This document shows positions 27,301 to 42,300 of a stretch of DNA of 64,000 nucleotides, one piece after another. Position numbers and translations under genes: made by a program. The notes under the pieces were generated by a model. The model was not told where the DNA came from. It saw only the letters and a program-made list of their open reading frames with translations, and did not search any database. Source of the stretch: Podocnemis expansa (lineage: Eukaryota; Chordata; Testudines; Podocnemididae); contig ML682001.1 in the NCBI GenBank assembly GCA_007922195.1, positions 750,084 to 814,083 of the forward strand, written 5' to 3'. Position 1 is the first letter of the stretch, and each line of letters opens with the position of its first letter.

Positions 27301-30300
27301 ATTTGTATGCAGGGGAAAAAGCAGCTGGGGACACAAAGCAGAGCAGTAAGTGATGAAAAGTGACGTCTGGCACAGACAGGGAGGTGTAAGCTCTCCCACT
27401 GATACAATAAAGCCTTTGGCTCATCAGCTCATCTTCCACTGGAGTCATTCAGACTCCCCAATGAATAAACCTCATGGAAACCCCATGAACGATCCCATGA
27501 CTTGCCCAAAGTCACAAAGCAAGTCACTGGCAGAGGCAACCCCATCCGCTCAGAGGAGTCAGAGGGCGGCTCTTGTGGCACAATGATTCATGGGGTACTT
27601 CTGCCATCAGACAGAGGCTGATCAAATTCAATCCAGCTACAGATTAGAAACAGAGCAGGGGGCGCAGGCTTCCTGGGGGTTAAAATAAAAGGAGGGTCCT
27701 GTCTGTTATATACTTACTGACAGCTGGTTGCATGGCATTATACAGTAGTAAGCCTCTTGCCCAGTGGTGAGGCTTTCTTTGGGCAGGAAGGACAATCTAA
27801 CGACTAAGACAGAGTTGAGATTCTGGAGACTTTTACTTCACTGGCGCCTTACAGACTAACAGATTTCTTCTGGCATACACTTTTGTGGGCACCAACCTGC
27901 TGCTCCACTCCTGCTCCTTAGACAACTTGTTGTGTGTCTTGTCTCATTGCCTCCAAATAAGGTAATACCCCCAAGCCGTCAGCCTAGACTACTCAGTGCC
28001 TGTAAAACCTTGGCAGAGAGAGGCTACTGGAGAGCAGAGTACTCATCTGGTGAGTTAAAAGATTTCTAGGCCGTGGGGAGCGTTAGAGCTGGCATTCTGC
28101 TGGTGGAATGGCATTATCTGGTGTAGGGCTATAGGCACCCCTCTCCGAGGGCATGGGGTCCCCCTACCTTAATGGCACCAGCAAAGGGAAACAGCAATCA
28201 GAAGGAGAAAGGAAAGAACCCAAATGGATAACAATGAGCTCCTAGGTCACATCCAGACAAAGAGCCTGTAAAGTTCATGGGGAAAGGAAATTATTTTGCC
28301 TTTGGCAGCAGGGGCGGGACCTTCTGAATCACAGGATGTTTTGCTCCTAGACACGTATTCATCTCAGCAGAGCTCATATGCAGGCTGCAGCGCCTCTTTG
28401 CGAGGCTGGGACAAGGAGCTAGGATCCGCGCGGGAGCCTTACAATGTCCGTGGCGTTGACGTCCACACTCAGGTTCAGCAGGCTGGTGCACACGTCCAGC
28501 TGGCCATTCAGTGCTGCCAGGTGCAGAGGGGTTCGCTTGGTCTGCCCAAGAAGAAAAGCCAAAGTGAATTCAGCACACGGCTTCCTTTAAAGAGCCAACA
28601 CAGCACCAGGAGAAAAGGTGGCCCTGTAGGGATCCAAGTGGATGTGGACGTCTACTCTGGGGCAGAGATACCCGTTGGCCTTTGAAGGATACACTATGTC
28701 TCCACTAGGAAAGCAGGTATTTTCTTTACCTCGTGCAGCTGACATGGTAAAGTCCTATGGAAGACAAGACACCTGAATAGACTGAGGAGAAGCTTGGGAG
28801 GAGACCAGAGTTTATATCTCAACCTGCTACCACACGTGAAAGCTACACTCAGCCTTGTCTGCACTAGGATTTTACTTTGTGTAGGTTACTGCGTGTCAGT
28901 TAACAATACTCCTCTTTCTCCAGTGAGGACGAGGGCTAAAATTTAAAGGGGCCAATGTTAGCACTTGCTAGCAAACACCTTTGAAAAGCCTGTAGTTCAA
29001 GACTTTAACACCTGCTAACCCAGACAAATTAAAGCCCAGACTGGCCCTGGCTTTAGATCAACCAGGTTAGCATACGTTAAAAGCAGGGGGTGTTGTGTGC
29101 ACTAGACCAGAGGTTCCTGGCTTGAAGGCCACAGACATCATTTTTACAACCCTGAAGGTCCAGCAGACACTGTCAGTCGGGCCCCCATCCCTGCAACCAG
29201 CTGGAAGGAGCTCAGGGAGCAGGTAGCCTCCTTGCAGACAGCCAGTCTCCCTGTCCTGTAGCCCTCGGCACCTGGGTCCCCAGGCAGTAGCTCCCTGCTG
29301 CAGCCAGGGGTGTGGAAGATCAGGGCCCCCCTTCCTTTGGCTCCAGCAGGGACCCTAGCACCCAGGGAATTAAGTGGATTGCTTTGTCATGCTCCTTGCT
29401 ACAGCCAGGGGGAAGGAAACACTGATCTCTTATCCTCTTGGTCACAGCAAAGAGCCTGCTCTTGTCTCTTAGTCCCATTGAGTGCTGTGCCTGGGTCCTT
29501 AGGCACGGATCTCTTCTGCAGCCAGCAGGAGGGGAGCTACGGGCCACTTTGAAAGCTGTCGCAGGCCGCAGATTGCAAACCACTGCACTAGATATTCCAA
29601 GAACGTTAGCAAACACCACAACGTCTACCTTGGTTCAGACAAAGCCCAAGCAACTGAGAATGCCGTGCAACTCCTCACGTAGCAGGGACGCTTAACCTGA
29701 AGTCTCCCTGCCCCTTTTCTTGGGCTTTGGATGATATTCTGGGTTGAGCTGCTCAGAGGCACCCCCAGAACTACCAGTCCAGAGCAAGGACGACTCTGGA
29801 GGCGGTAAGCCACCTTTGTGGCCTTCAGAGTCTGGGCTGCTTCAAGGACTGGAGAGGCCCCCACCATAAGAAGCCAGCCCTGACAGAGTTATTTCTGCCG
29901 TTGCCACTGGGCCATATCACTGCCAGGAATTTTCTCAGCACCGTGCATTGTGTTGGTCCACCCTTGACACATCTCTCCTGCTCCTAGCTCTTCCTCTTGC
30001 ACATCCCCTAAGGTAAAGTTTGTGAGGTGGGCCTTGCAAGGTAGCTTTACTACAGTCTTCCACAGTGCCTCAGCTAGAGGGCTGTGCCCCAGCCAGCCAG
30101 AGTTATTTTGGGGCCCCTTTACACCACTCCGACCCTTTTACCATCTGACTGAAGTGGGGTGTGAGACCCTCATGTACCAGCCCTGAAAAACCAGCACAGT
30201 GCTGTGATAGAACGGACACCAATGCAAGTGAAGTGAAGGGCTATATGGGGTCAGAAACCACATAGCTGATATGTTTGTTCCCAACAGTCACCAGCTTAGC

Positions 30301-33300
30301 AGAATTTATTTTGGTAGCTGCTACTTTCCCTGGGGAACCTTGATAGTGGTTCATGCTATTGCAATCCTAAAATTATCCCAAGCACGCCAATGTCTGTCGG
30401 TTTGAAGGAAGCAGGCTCGGCTGGTGTTAAGACCAAAGCCCTTTTTATGTAGCTCTGTGCCTCCTTGCCACTGGGCCTGGATGCTTGAGCCGTTTATTTA
30501 CTAGCTGACTGAAACCAAACGAACAAATACTCTTAATATGATGGAAGGCCGAGCTCTGATTTAATTAGGGTTGGCAAAGGGTATGAGGAGAGAATTTCAA
30601 CCTATAGGATCTAAGCTAACCCCATGTCAAGGCAGCTTTTACCGGAGCCCATAAGAGACTTGAGAATGGGCTTATGTTTGATCTCATCACACAAGTCTTA
30701 CAAATGGGGTTGGTGTCCCCTGGATCTTTACCAAACCTGCCTGAGTCCGAATAAGAATGTCTCCGTCTGATGACCATTATTAGCACCCCTTTGGTTTGTA
30801 TGGGGTAAAGCTCTGTAAAAAGCAGGCAGGCATCTGGCAGTTTTTTGCTTGCTTTCAGTCAGTCACAGAGTTTGGGCCCAGAAACCTGGCTCTGACGGCT
30901 TTCTTTGCTGATATACAGTGCCAGAACTAGCTCTTCCGGCACCTGGGGCAAGCATCCCCAAAGGCACCATCCCTGACCTGGGCCCGATCCAGCCCCAGCT
31001 GCAGCTGGAAGGTGACGGGGAGCCAGATCGGTCCCCAGCTGCCGTCCAGCCACAGCTGGAGCTCCCCACTGCCTCCCAGCAATGGCTGGGGATGGATCCA
31101 GCTCCCAGCCACTGCATTGTAGCGGGTGCAGGGGACAGATCTGACTCCCTGTGGCAGCTGGCGATGGATCCGGCTCCTCAGCAGCAAGGAGCCAGATCCA
31201 CCCCCAGCCACCATGGGGTGCTGGATCTGTCCCCTGTGCCATCTAAAATTCAGCTGCTGGGGCTTTGCCCTGGTCACCATGGCCTAGTTACAACCCTGCC
31301 ACTTTAGTTATTTACTAATAGTACTGTATATATGGTCACAGCTAAAGGCCTCCATCAGAGATCGGTGTCCATTGTGCTAGGCCGTGTACACAGATATCAA
31401 AGAGATGCTCCATGCCCCACTAACAGGGCCAGAAGCCCTGGGTACCAGCAAAAATGGGACTCCATCCCTATGTTCCCTCTAAGCTGTGCACATGTGCATG
31501 CGCACAAAGGTTGTGAAACCTGTGCACCCAACAAATTAAAGTGCGCACAAAAAAATTCAACAGTGCTAAAATTTTTATGCTGCTTTAAGTAGGTAATTTC
31601 AAATAGCATGTTTCAAATAAGGCTTTGTAATTTATGACATCATTTCCATCACCATATCAAAATAAAATTTAGAAATTATTTGCATCATACACATTTACTT
31701 CATTGCACTCACCAGTTTGACCACAATCACTGGCACGTGCACAGATTTGACCACTGGTTCCAAAAATTTGCACAAAAGAAATTTTTTGCTCACACAGCCT
31801 ACGAAAAGTTAGAGGGAACATTGCTCCATCCCCTAATGCTCCTGCAAAATCTGGCCCCCTGCCTCACCAACCTCCCATTACAGCACTGGTGGGGCTTGCT
31901 TGGGGGTGTGGGGTGAGGTCCTGGGGCCAGAGGCCAGGCTCCACGAGGTCCCACCCTGGCCCTAGACAGGCTAGTCCACCCCCAGGGGTGGGGTGGGGTG
32001 GGGTGGGTGGCTTTCCAGCCGGCCCCTAGGGACAGACCAGCTGCTCCAGGGCTGGGGCGAGAGGCCCCTTGTGCCCCCCAAGGATGCCTCCCCCCCAACA
32101 GGCCACCATGGGGGGCCTTGGTGGGGCCCCTAGAGGGGGTGGCTGTACAGTGGTGGGCAGCCTGGGGCCACTTAATCCAGCCCTGTCCACACGCCTTAGC
32201 ATTTTACACACTTCGGAAGACACGACAGGGAATAAATGAGCAGAGGACGAGGTGAACAGTCAGTTAGTAAGGGGAAGCATAAGTAACTTTTCTGGGACTA
32301 CTTAGACCCACTGATTCAGATGCCCTCTTGTCTGCATACGGGTCTAGTCCCTTGGACCTTGCAGGCTATTCGCTGTGCCACGTATTTCAGCCTACAATCA
32401 CCACCCCTCCTGCCCACATACAGGTGCATCGCTCCTCCAAGCTGTGCCTTACCAGGGTCATCGCATCGATGCTGGCTTGGTGGGTCTCCACCAGGAGCTT
32501 GACTAAATGGTTGTAGCCGTTCTGTGCGCTGAGGTGAAGAGGCGTCAGGCCCAGTTTGGTCTTGGCGTTGACAAAGGCCTTGTGCCACAGCAGGATGTCT
32601 GCAATCTGGTCATGGCCGTTTTCAGCTGCCAGGTGCAAAGCTGCCTTCCCGTGCTGCCAACAAAGCCCTGAGGTTACCTGCTGCACTTACCCAAGCAGCC
32701 AGAAAATCACAGATGGGCCCCCTTGGAAACATGACCTTTAAGTTATTCCTAGAGATTTGCTGTGTGCTCTGGACCTATAAATACTGGGCCATGAAAAGAG
32801 TGCTGCATGACTATTTTTGATCATAAGCAAAGAAGTCAAACATGGTCTGAGCTGTGTGTGAGTGTGAGAGAGACGGAGAGTGACAACAGGAAGAATGGCC
32901 CAGTGGTTAGGGCACTCAGGAGCCCCGGGGCCAAGGCCCTACTCTCACAATGTCCTGTGTGACCTCGGGCAAGTTGCTTAGCCTCTCTGGATATGTCCAC
33001 AAAGGAGCAGGCCTCAGAGCCTGAGTCAGTTAACTGGGGCTTGCACTGTGGGGTTAAAAATGGTGATGCAGAAATTGGGGCTCAAGGTGAATCCTGGGGA
33101 GGTTCTCAAAGCCTGACCAGCTCCATTGCTATTTGTAATGTGAGGTCAGTCTTGCTCCCATGAATTTTTTCACAGCACAGACATATCCTCTGTGCCTCAG
33201 TTCCCCATCTATAATATGGGGACAAGAGCACCTCAGAGGGGGTCGTGAGCTGCTCAGATATTGGGGTGACAGGGGCTGGGTAAGTAGCTTAGATAGATGA

Positions 33301-36300
33301 TGCCCTCCAGTGACTGGACCCCAGAAAGCGCCCATAACCTTCTGCTACTGTCTGCCAAAGAAGCGCTCTTTCAGATCAAATGCAAAAGGTCTGTTTCTGG
33401 AGCTGTGGGATAGAGGTTCAAGTCCCTCCACCCCAGGCAGGCGAGCTTGTGTGTTGTCTGCAGGATGCAAAATTATTGTAGTGTCTTTACCTCATCAAGA
33501 AAGAGTTTTAATCCCCTCTCTAGCATGGGTGGCATTTGAACATCTCCTGGGGGAGTCTAGTTCCCTGTCAAACTTTTTCCACCTGCCTACCCCTGCTCTG
33601 CCCCAGGGTCTGTGTCACATCCCTTCCCATTGCTAGAGGAATGAGGCAAGTATTGGGTCTTGCAGGAGTGGAAGAAGGTATGTAGTGAGGGGCGGCATGT
33701 GAAGAGGAGGGACCTGGTGGGTGGGGAGAGAGGAAGGTGCAGAGGGTGGAGGGGACTTGTGACAGGAATAAGCAACAGGCACAGGCACAAGGAGCTGAGC
33801 AGCAGGTGCTGGGGCCTTGAAGGAGATAAGCAAGGAGGAAAATGGGGGGATCACTATGGACCAGGCTTCTGGCAGTTGCATCATGGATGGTTTAACCTCC
33901 CCTGGCCTACTATACCCACCGCCCATGCTCTAAGGCCAGAACAGTATGGAGCCAAATAGGTTACAGGGATGCAATGCAGACAAATCTCTATGCATTTATT
34001 TAGCATCATACATGTTCTGTGTGTTACAGGCAATGCACCTGCCCCAACGTGATGTCAGACTAATTAATCTAAAAGCACAGCTAGCTGGTAGACGCTAGAG
34101 GAGCCAGTGGCAGGGAAAGATGGCCACATAATTTTTCCAGGCAGAGCAAATCACCAGAATGGGAGGAAAATCCCATTCTGTAAATTCCTCATCTTCTAGA
34201 GTCTGACGAAGTGGGATTTTTCTCCTACGAAAACTCATGTGATAAACATAAATCATTCCAAATTAAATAGCATTCCATACTAACTATCATTTTGATCATG
34301 TATTAGCAGCCCACGTTGCCTGCAATGAAGAAGAAGTTGAGAGAGCTGTACAGAAAGCCAAGAAAATCCTATAGTTGGAAGATCAATTCCTTGCTCTTCT
34401 GGCTTACAAATCAACATCAATAGCAGCTACTGGATATAATCCAGGCCAGCTCTTGATGGGAGGACAGCTCAACACTACTGTTCCAACTTTGGGGGAAAAA
34501 AAATCTGTCTCCAAAGTGGCCAGACATGAAAAGAGTAGCCAAATCAGATAAAAAAGACAAATAGGAAATAGTCATGGGATAAGAGGAAAGTCCTCTCTTG
34601 GATCAGTAACTAGTTAAAAGACAGAAAATAAAAGGTAAGAATAAATGGTCAGTTTTCAGCATGGAGAGAGATAAATAGCAGGTCCACCTAAGGATCTGTA
34701 CTGTTCAACGTATTCATAAATGATCTGGAAAAGGGGTAAACACTGAGAAGGCAAATAATAAGAAACAGAATTATTCATGGTGGAAGAGTCCAAATTTGAC
34801 TGTGAAGAATCACAAAGGGATCTCACAAAGCTTGGTGACTGGAAAATAAAGTAGCAGAAGAAATTCAATGTAGATAAATGCAAAATAATGCACGTTGGAA
34901 AGTATAATCCCAGTTATGCATACAAAAGATGGGGTCTAAATTACCTCTCATCACTCAAAAAAGAGATCTTGGCATCATTGCGGATAGTTCTTTATAAACA
35001 CCTTCTCCATGTGCAGCAGCAGCTGTCAAAAAGGGCTAATGGGGGAGTTGCTGCTGCAGCCCCCCCACATCTCTGGCCCAGCCCCGGCAGCTATTGGGAC
35101 TGGATCGGGCTCACAGAGGCCACCAGAGGCAGGAGCCAGATCTGAGCTTGGGTCACTTGCTGCTGGCTGTCGGTGGCAAAAGTCAGATCCAAGTCCAGGT
35201 TGTTTGCCGCTGGCTGGCAGGCAGTGGCTGGAGACAGATTAGGCCCAGGGGCGAGGCTGGGCCAAGGCCCTGAGCTTTTTTCAGAGGAGCAATGCTCCTG
35301 GCTAACAATGTTAAGAATCCTTAGAAAAAGGATAGAAAATTGAGAAAATATAGTAGAGATACTATATAAACAGGGCCGGCTCTACTGTGAGGCAAGAGAC
35401 AGACATGGCTTCAGGTGACAGTTCTTAGGGGCGCCTGGCTCCCCTGAAGATCAGGCTGGCTCCTGCCTCTTCAACTCTTTCCTAGAAGCTCAGGCACTGT
35501 TAGTCAACCTGCAGCTTAAGTCATGTAGGCAGAGTGCACTTTAAATCCCTCTGCAGGCAGATGCTGGAGATTTATGGACTTTGGAAAACCATTTTCCACC
35601 TCCATGAATGAGATGGGGGGGGGCACCAAGTCAAAATTTGGCTTGGGGCGCCACAACCCCTTGAGCTGGCCCTGTATATAAATCCCACATCTTGAATACT
35701 GAGTGCATTTCTGGTCTCTCCATCTCAAAAAAACATATATTGGAGTTGGAAAAAGAACCTAGAAAGGAAACGAGAAAAAAATATTAGGGGTATCAAACAA
35801 CTTTCATATGAGGAGAGATGAAAAATACTGGGGCTGTTCAGCTTGGGAAAGAGACAACTAAGGACAGATATGACAGAGCTCTATAAATCATGAACATGGT
35901 GGAGAAAGTTAATAAGGAGGTGTTATTTGCCCCTTTACACAACAGAAGAACCCGGTGCCAGCTGATGAAAATAGTTGGCAGGTTTAAAACAAACATAGGG
36001 AAGTATTTCTTCACATAGTTCACTATCTATCTGTGGAACTTGTTATCAGGTGAGGTGGTGAAGACCAACAATATAACTGGTTTCAAAGAAGTATTAGATC
36101 AGTTTAAGGAGAACAGGTCCATCAGTGGCTATTAGCCAAGATGGTCTGATTGCCAAATGCTGAGACCAGATGGAGGACAAGATACTGGACAAGATGGACG
36201 ATTAGTCTGACCCAGAATGGCCAATCTCACGTTCTTATGTTCTATGATTGTATGAACACTCTCGCAACAGACATCACACAGAGAACTACTGGTTCTAGAG

Positions 36301-39300
36301 CCTGGTGACTGTATTCACATCAAATTGGATGGAGAAAAAGGACAGACCACTCCAGCTGTTGCAAAGAAAAAGAATTCAAAACCCAGATCATATGTGGAAA
36401 AAACCAACAGTGGAGCTCAACGGAAAACATTGGCATCTACAGCATGTTCCTCAGAAAGAACGAACAAACAAACGCTACACACGGAGGATGAAGAACAAGA
36501 GTGACAACTCCTCAAGAATCCTAGACTGACCACAGCCAGTCATCAGAAGTCCAAAGTTTGATTTGTGCTCTTAGAAAACCAGTACATATCACAGAGGCCT
36601 AACAGATGGGTCTGTACTGAACTTCAAAGATAGCATGATAGTATAAATATTGTAAATGGCAGGAATGTAGAACTTAAAGGGGGAGACAGAATGAAGTTAC
36701 ACTGTGGGTAAAACACCTTATTTAAGCGAACATCAGTGACACCTGGGAGTAGATCTCAAGATCTCCTGATGAGCACATCTGGTCTGAATCTGGAACAGAA
36801 GGAAGCTCTGTAGCTAACCCATATCTGGCACAGGAACACGGCAGCCAGGACGCCTACTCTCTTTCACTCCCCTTCCAACAGTGTTCAGGGAGGGTACGCC
36901 TGATCAGACTGGCAATCCTCAGACTCCTCCAAGGAACAGGGGTCTGAGGAAAACTGCCTCTAGTGTAAGCCTCTGCCTTTGATGGATCCGAGGTTAATAT
37001 TGGCAACTATGAGACACATCTAAGCCTACATTGAAGGGGGATCTCGCTCGGATTCCTCTCAGCCCCTGCTTGCCCTGCCCTCTCTGCATAGCCCAGCTTG
37101 GGTCACTGCCACCTCATGCTAGGCTGTGGTGACATGGAAGAGGCACCTGTCCCCTACCTCATCGAAGACATCAACCCGGGCATGGTGCTGGAGCAGGATC
37201 TTCACTATCTCTGTGTGTCCTTGGTCCGCTGCCACCAGCAATGGGGACCAGCCATTCTAGAGAAGAGGAAGAGATGGGGTGTGCTGAGCTCTTTGTCCTT
37301 TTCCTGCTATTGTCATGGACCTAGAGAGTCAGCACACTTGGATGGTCAGAAATACACTAAATTCAGTGGTGAGAGGGGCAGGATTCACCGGTGCTGGAAG
37401 TGCTGTATAGTCACACAACAGGTACAGCACGGCCAACAGTGGCACCAGCTTCTTCACACACCTTCCCTGTTGATGCACTCTGAGGGACCCACCTCTGGCA
37501 GTTGTGGCACTTCACAGTCAGCACCTAGTAAGTCCCCGGCCTTTCTTTAAGGGGGCTGTCAGTTAACACCAGCTCTGTCGGTGGTTCTGCGACGTGGCCA
37601 CTCGCTTCCTCACAAAGGGACCGAGGCCACCAGATCACCTCATGCCAGCCAAGGTGGCAGCAGATAGAAATGACTCCACCACTTCTCACCCACCTGACAG
37701 AACAATGACTGTACAGCCCACCAACATCCCTCGACCTTCCCATTTCAGTCCTCCCACTGGCTACAGATTCCAATTGCAGCTCATGTGAGCACAGTGAAAG
37801 GATTCAGAGTCACTATGGAAGCTGTCTTCTGAACTCTTTCCAAGCCAACATCAGAGACTGGAGATTTTATATCTTGGATCTTCCATCCACTCATTAGTTC
37901 CAGCCCTGCTTTCAGTGTTTGCTACCCCTCTCCCCCCCCCAAAATCTGGCTAACAATGACCGACATGACATAGGATGCCAAGACAAAGCGTTCCCTGTTC
38001 CCAACTGTTACTGCAGCCCTGATAAATTCACTCTACCAAAGGCATTACTTACAGGGCATTTGTCCATAAAGGGTAACATATCAGATCTCTTTTGAAAGCA
38101 TTCAACTTATTGATGCTCATAATCATAGAGAAAAGTGTGTTTGGGTAATATAAACGAACCAGGAATCCTGTGCACTGAAAGACTAATTTATTTTTTGCAT
38201 GAGCTTTCATGGGAGAAAATCCCACTTAGACGCTTTGAAGATGGGGGAACTAAGTTCAATACATCTGATGAAGTGGGATTTTCTCCCATGAAAGTTCATG
38301 CAAAAAATAAATTAGTTAGTCTTTAAATGCCACAGAACTCCTTGTTTGTTTGTTTTACTGAACTTGACTAATTTGGCTACCCCTTTGGATTCAGGTAATA
38401 TGTAAGGAATGATGTCAGTACACTGAAAGGCTGTGTCGACACTAGAGGGCTCAAGTAAGTCAACTTAATAAGGTCCCCTTAGAGAGGCCCAGTTTGTTTA
38501 AGCCGACTTTATAAAGTCGACTTAAACCAGGGGTATCCATTTTAAGTTGACTTTATAAGCTGACTTTAATGGCTCACCTGCCTTAAGTTGACTTTATTTT
38601 GTTGACTTTCATGGCCACATTTTGTTAACTCAACTTAATAAAGCTGACTTAACCCTTAAAGTTGACTTTAATGGTGAGAGTTATTAAGTCGACTCAATGA
38701 ACTCCAAATGTGGCCCTAGAGTTGCTTAAGTTGACTTAAGCCTCCAGTGTAGACATAGCCAGTGTGATGCTCAGTGATCTTAAAGTTAAAAGGAGTCACC
38801 AGGAAGTGCAAGAACTCAGTGATGGCCTATTTGTGTAGGAGAGATTTGCTATCCCATCCTGGTCTGCCAGGATGGGGTAATGCATGGCTCAGTTGACTAC
38901 CTTTGGTCCGTCCCAGAACAGTTTATGGAAAATCCTCAGAAACCAAGGCAAATGACTGAAACCACTTGGAAGTCAGAAAAGACATTTCAACACAGGGGAT
39001 CACCCTGTCTAGGTGTATGGCAAGAGACTGATTCAGTACAATACAGAGTGGGGAGAAAAGGCACTCTGGATCCATTTCCTGAGAGACATCTTGTTGAGCG
39101 GGAGTGTCTCATGAAAAAATGGATCCTAGTTTCTGTGAACTTTTTTCACTAGCTATGAAAAGGAACTGTTACCAAGTGTAAACCCTACTTCATGTGTTAT
39201 GATGCTCTTTGCTCATTTCCATCATCCTCTAGTTTCTAGCTGAACCTCTATTCCTTTGAAATAAACCTTCCTTTGGTTTATCAAAGGATTCACAAGTGCT

Positions 39301-42300
39301 ATGAGTTACACCAAAACAGTGGTTAAAGGGAAAACTGGTGAGCAAGGGTATATGGTTTTTTTAGGCATAGAGGATCATGGATTTCAAAGTAGCCAGTAAG
39401 GTAAAAAATTCCAGTGTGGTAGCCGTGTTAGTCTGTGTACAGGAAAAGCAACAAGAGCCCTGCACACCTTAAAGGTGAACAGATTTCTTTGGTCATAAGC
39501 GTTCGTGGACTCCAACCCACTTCATCAGATGCTTATGCCCGAAGAAATCTGTTGGTCTTCAAGGTACCACAGGACTCTTGTTTTTAAAGCCAGTGTTATG
39601 GGCTGCTATCACAGGGGAATGCTTCAAGGGGCCTTAGGGACTGGGTTCACCCCTTGTTAACCTGCAAGGTGCTAACAGGGCTGGTGCAGGCTGGTGGAGA
39701 GCGTTTGAGTAGCTGACAGGCTGGTGCCTTTCAGAAACTCACATGCCAGGCTCCCTCATGCTGCAGGCAGGCGGTAAGAAGTGGACTCATGGCTCGGGGT
39801 ACCCCAGGAACCGTCACACAGAGCTAGAGCTTAAAGAGTTTGGCAAGGAACCATGCAGTTATTGATTGGTACTAGGTATTGTTCTCTCCACGGCCTAGTG
39901 AAAGTAGTCTGCCATTGACTAAGCTGGGAAGGGTTTTTCTTCGGCATCCATGTCAGTTTAGCAGCATCAGGCCATGCTGGCTATTTACCATTTTTCTGGC
40001 CATTCAAAGCTCAAGTTGCTGAAGGACACAACGTCTACCTTTTTGCAACGGATGCTTGGTGCAGAGCAGAACACCCTCACCTAGTTTACATTGCAGTGGA
40101 CCTCTTCCAAACTAAACTTCATTCAAGGCATTGCTCCTACTGGGAAATGCTCCATTCAGAGATGCAGGGGAGAGGCATCAGCCCAGGACAGAAATACCTT
40201 GGCTTGCTTGTTAATGGACTGCTGCATTTGACTGGTACTCATGTGCTTCAGCATCTCCAGCAGCACGTCTGCATTGCCCACGCGAGCGCAGTAATGCAAA
40301 GGGGTCTCATGTGACTGCAACACAGAAACAACCAAAGAGACTCTGAGAAGCCTTCCTCCATCAACCCATTAGCTTGAAGAATTTTGTCACCCACCCCGTC
40401 GAGAGCAAGGAGAACTTTGGGGGACACCTTAAAAGCCAATGTCTTGCCTGTTCTGCGTAGACATGGAGAAATGGGTTTCCTCTGGCATCCTTAACCAGTA
40501 TTCCTTCCTCACCACTACAGGACAACATGCTTTGCATTCGATGTTTCTGCATCTGATGTACTCCACCTCAAAAGATGATGCCTTTCTGTGGGGCTGGGTG
40601 TAAATAACTGGAGGAGGTGCTTTGGATTCCATCAAGATACATATAAATACCAATATGCATTGTATACGAACATTTTTATTCTTCGCTATTTTCTAAAATC
40701 AGACAGCTAAGCTGAGAAGAATCTAGGTGGCTGCATGGGGGGGGTCTGTTTTCACAAGAGCTAAGCACATAATCTGCTTTAACAAGGAGAGTGGCACTTT
40801 TGCAACTAACTCCCCATGAAGCCCATTCAGTAAACAACCATTTTGACAGGAGCCTTCAGGACAAACAGGTCATGGAAAAAACTCCAGCTTCATAGGTCTG
40901 GGAAAACCCAGGCCCCCAACTTTGCTAGCTTTGAAGATCAGATCAGCCTGTTGGAAGGTGCTTGTTAGACAGTCTCTATGCCTAGAACAGTGACATGATG
41001 CCTCTATGAGTGGCGGGGCCCCAGCCTTGCACGTACCAGTCGAGTGGTGTGAGAAACATCGGCATTGTACTCTAGCAGCATGGCGATGATCTTGGTCTCC
41101 TCTTCCTCAAAGTGGACCTTGTCTTTCTTCATTGCAGCAGCCAAGTGAAGGGGTGTCTCCCCTGCCTGCAAAAAGACATGACCCAAAACACAACAAGCAA
41201 AGCGGAGCATGCACCCCGTGGTCTCATCACGCTATCACATAGCATGGCTCTGTCACCATGTGGGGTTATCACAGCATGTGGGCAAGCACAGTTGCCCTGC
41301 AAACAAGGAACCCTGGTCAGCTTCCTCTGATTCTTCACTGTTTATAGCTCCCCCTCAGAAAGGCTACTCTGGTTTAACAGACCCGGTATTTGAGGCTTCC
41401 CCGTGCTTGTGAGTGCTAGTGAAAAACATCCTTTTTCCCTGGTGCGTGACTGATCTCGCCACAGAGGGTCTCTCGCCCAGCAGGACTTCGTCCTTCAGAC
41501 TCAGGTCTTCCAGTCAGCGCAGTAGGAATGTGGGAAGGGAACAGCAGCCCCTCCGCTGCTTGAGGGTCTGAGCCAAAGCCCATGGACATCAGCGGGAATT
41601 TTTCCATTGACTTTGGACCAGGACCATGGAGAGGAGCCCAGGGCAGAGTGAGATGAGGAAGAAAAAGGGGGCAGGAATGGGGGAGAGAGAAGATTTCTGG
41701 GCAGAAAACGGCAGTTTGGGCTGACCCCAGACCCTAGAAGTGGTTTCTAAAAGCAGCTTTTGTTCCAAATCATATTGACTTGGAAGGGATCGGGCACCCC
41801 AATAGAAGGCACAGTGAGGAAGAAAGACTTCTTGGTAAGCAGAAGGTCCTACAAAAAAAGCCTTCTCAAAATGCACTTGTGAACTGAATTGCTGCCTGCT
41901 GCCCGGTTCATCAGCCTGTTCCCAGACGCTTATCTCTCACACTGTGGTTGGGCAGAGGGTGCTTGTTGTCGTTCTCACCCTCCGCGGGGACTCAGCCACA
42001 TAGCCCCATGCCCCTCCATTGGAAAGGGTCACCAGCTGATGCCTCCAGCTCTCCCCATGACAAATCTAAGAAGTGTTTCTGTGACTTGACTGGGAGGAGA
42101 TTAATTCCCCCATACCGTGTCCCTCCCCGCCACACACATACATAACACGCTCAGTTTCACATGCCCCAACATTTACATACTGGGCTCTTCTCGCCTACAG
42201 GCTCCTCCCTCTACCCCTGTCACCTCGTTTTCCTGGTTGACACAGGTGACGGCCTCCGTGTGGCTCTTCTCCATGGCCAGGTAGTTGAGGATCGACTCCA

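Larger units (their letters stand above)
28542..32452 (-). other. TRPN1 intron
   Basis: 3.9 kb, phase 0. Holds two hAT-type elements (29108-29585 and 31468-31823), a GC-rich repeat-like block at 30915-31310 with repeated GGATCCAGCTCC-type words, and a GGGGT microsatellite. The rest is unassigned. Confidence 0.7.
32654..37157 (-). other. TRPN1 intron with nested transposons
   Basis: 4.5 kb, phase 0. Contains a SINE split by other sequence (32883-33300) and the nested gypsy/CR1/hAT stack (34330-36700). The section 33330-34150 is unassigned. Confidence 0.8.
37257..40197 (-). other. TRPN1 intron
   Basis: 2.9 kb, phase 0. Holds three MITEs (38152-38386, 38429-38760, 39407-39583). The interval 38780-39390 has no recognised feature. 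Confidence 0.75.
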
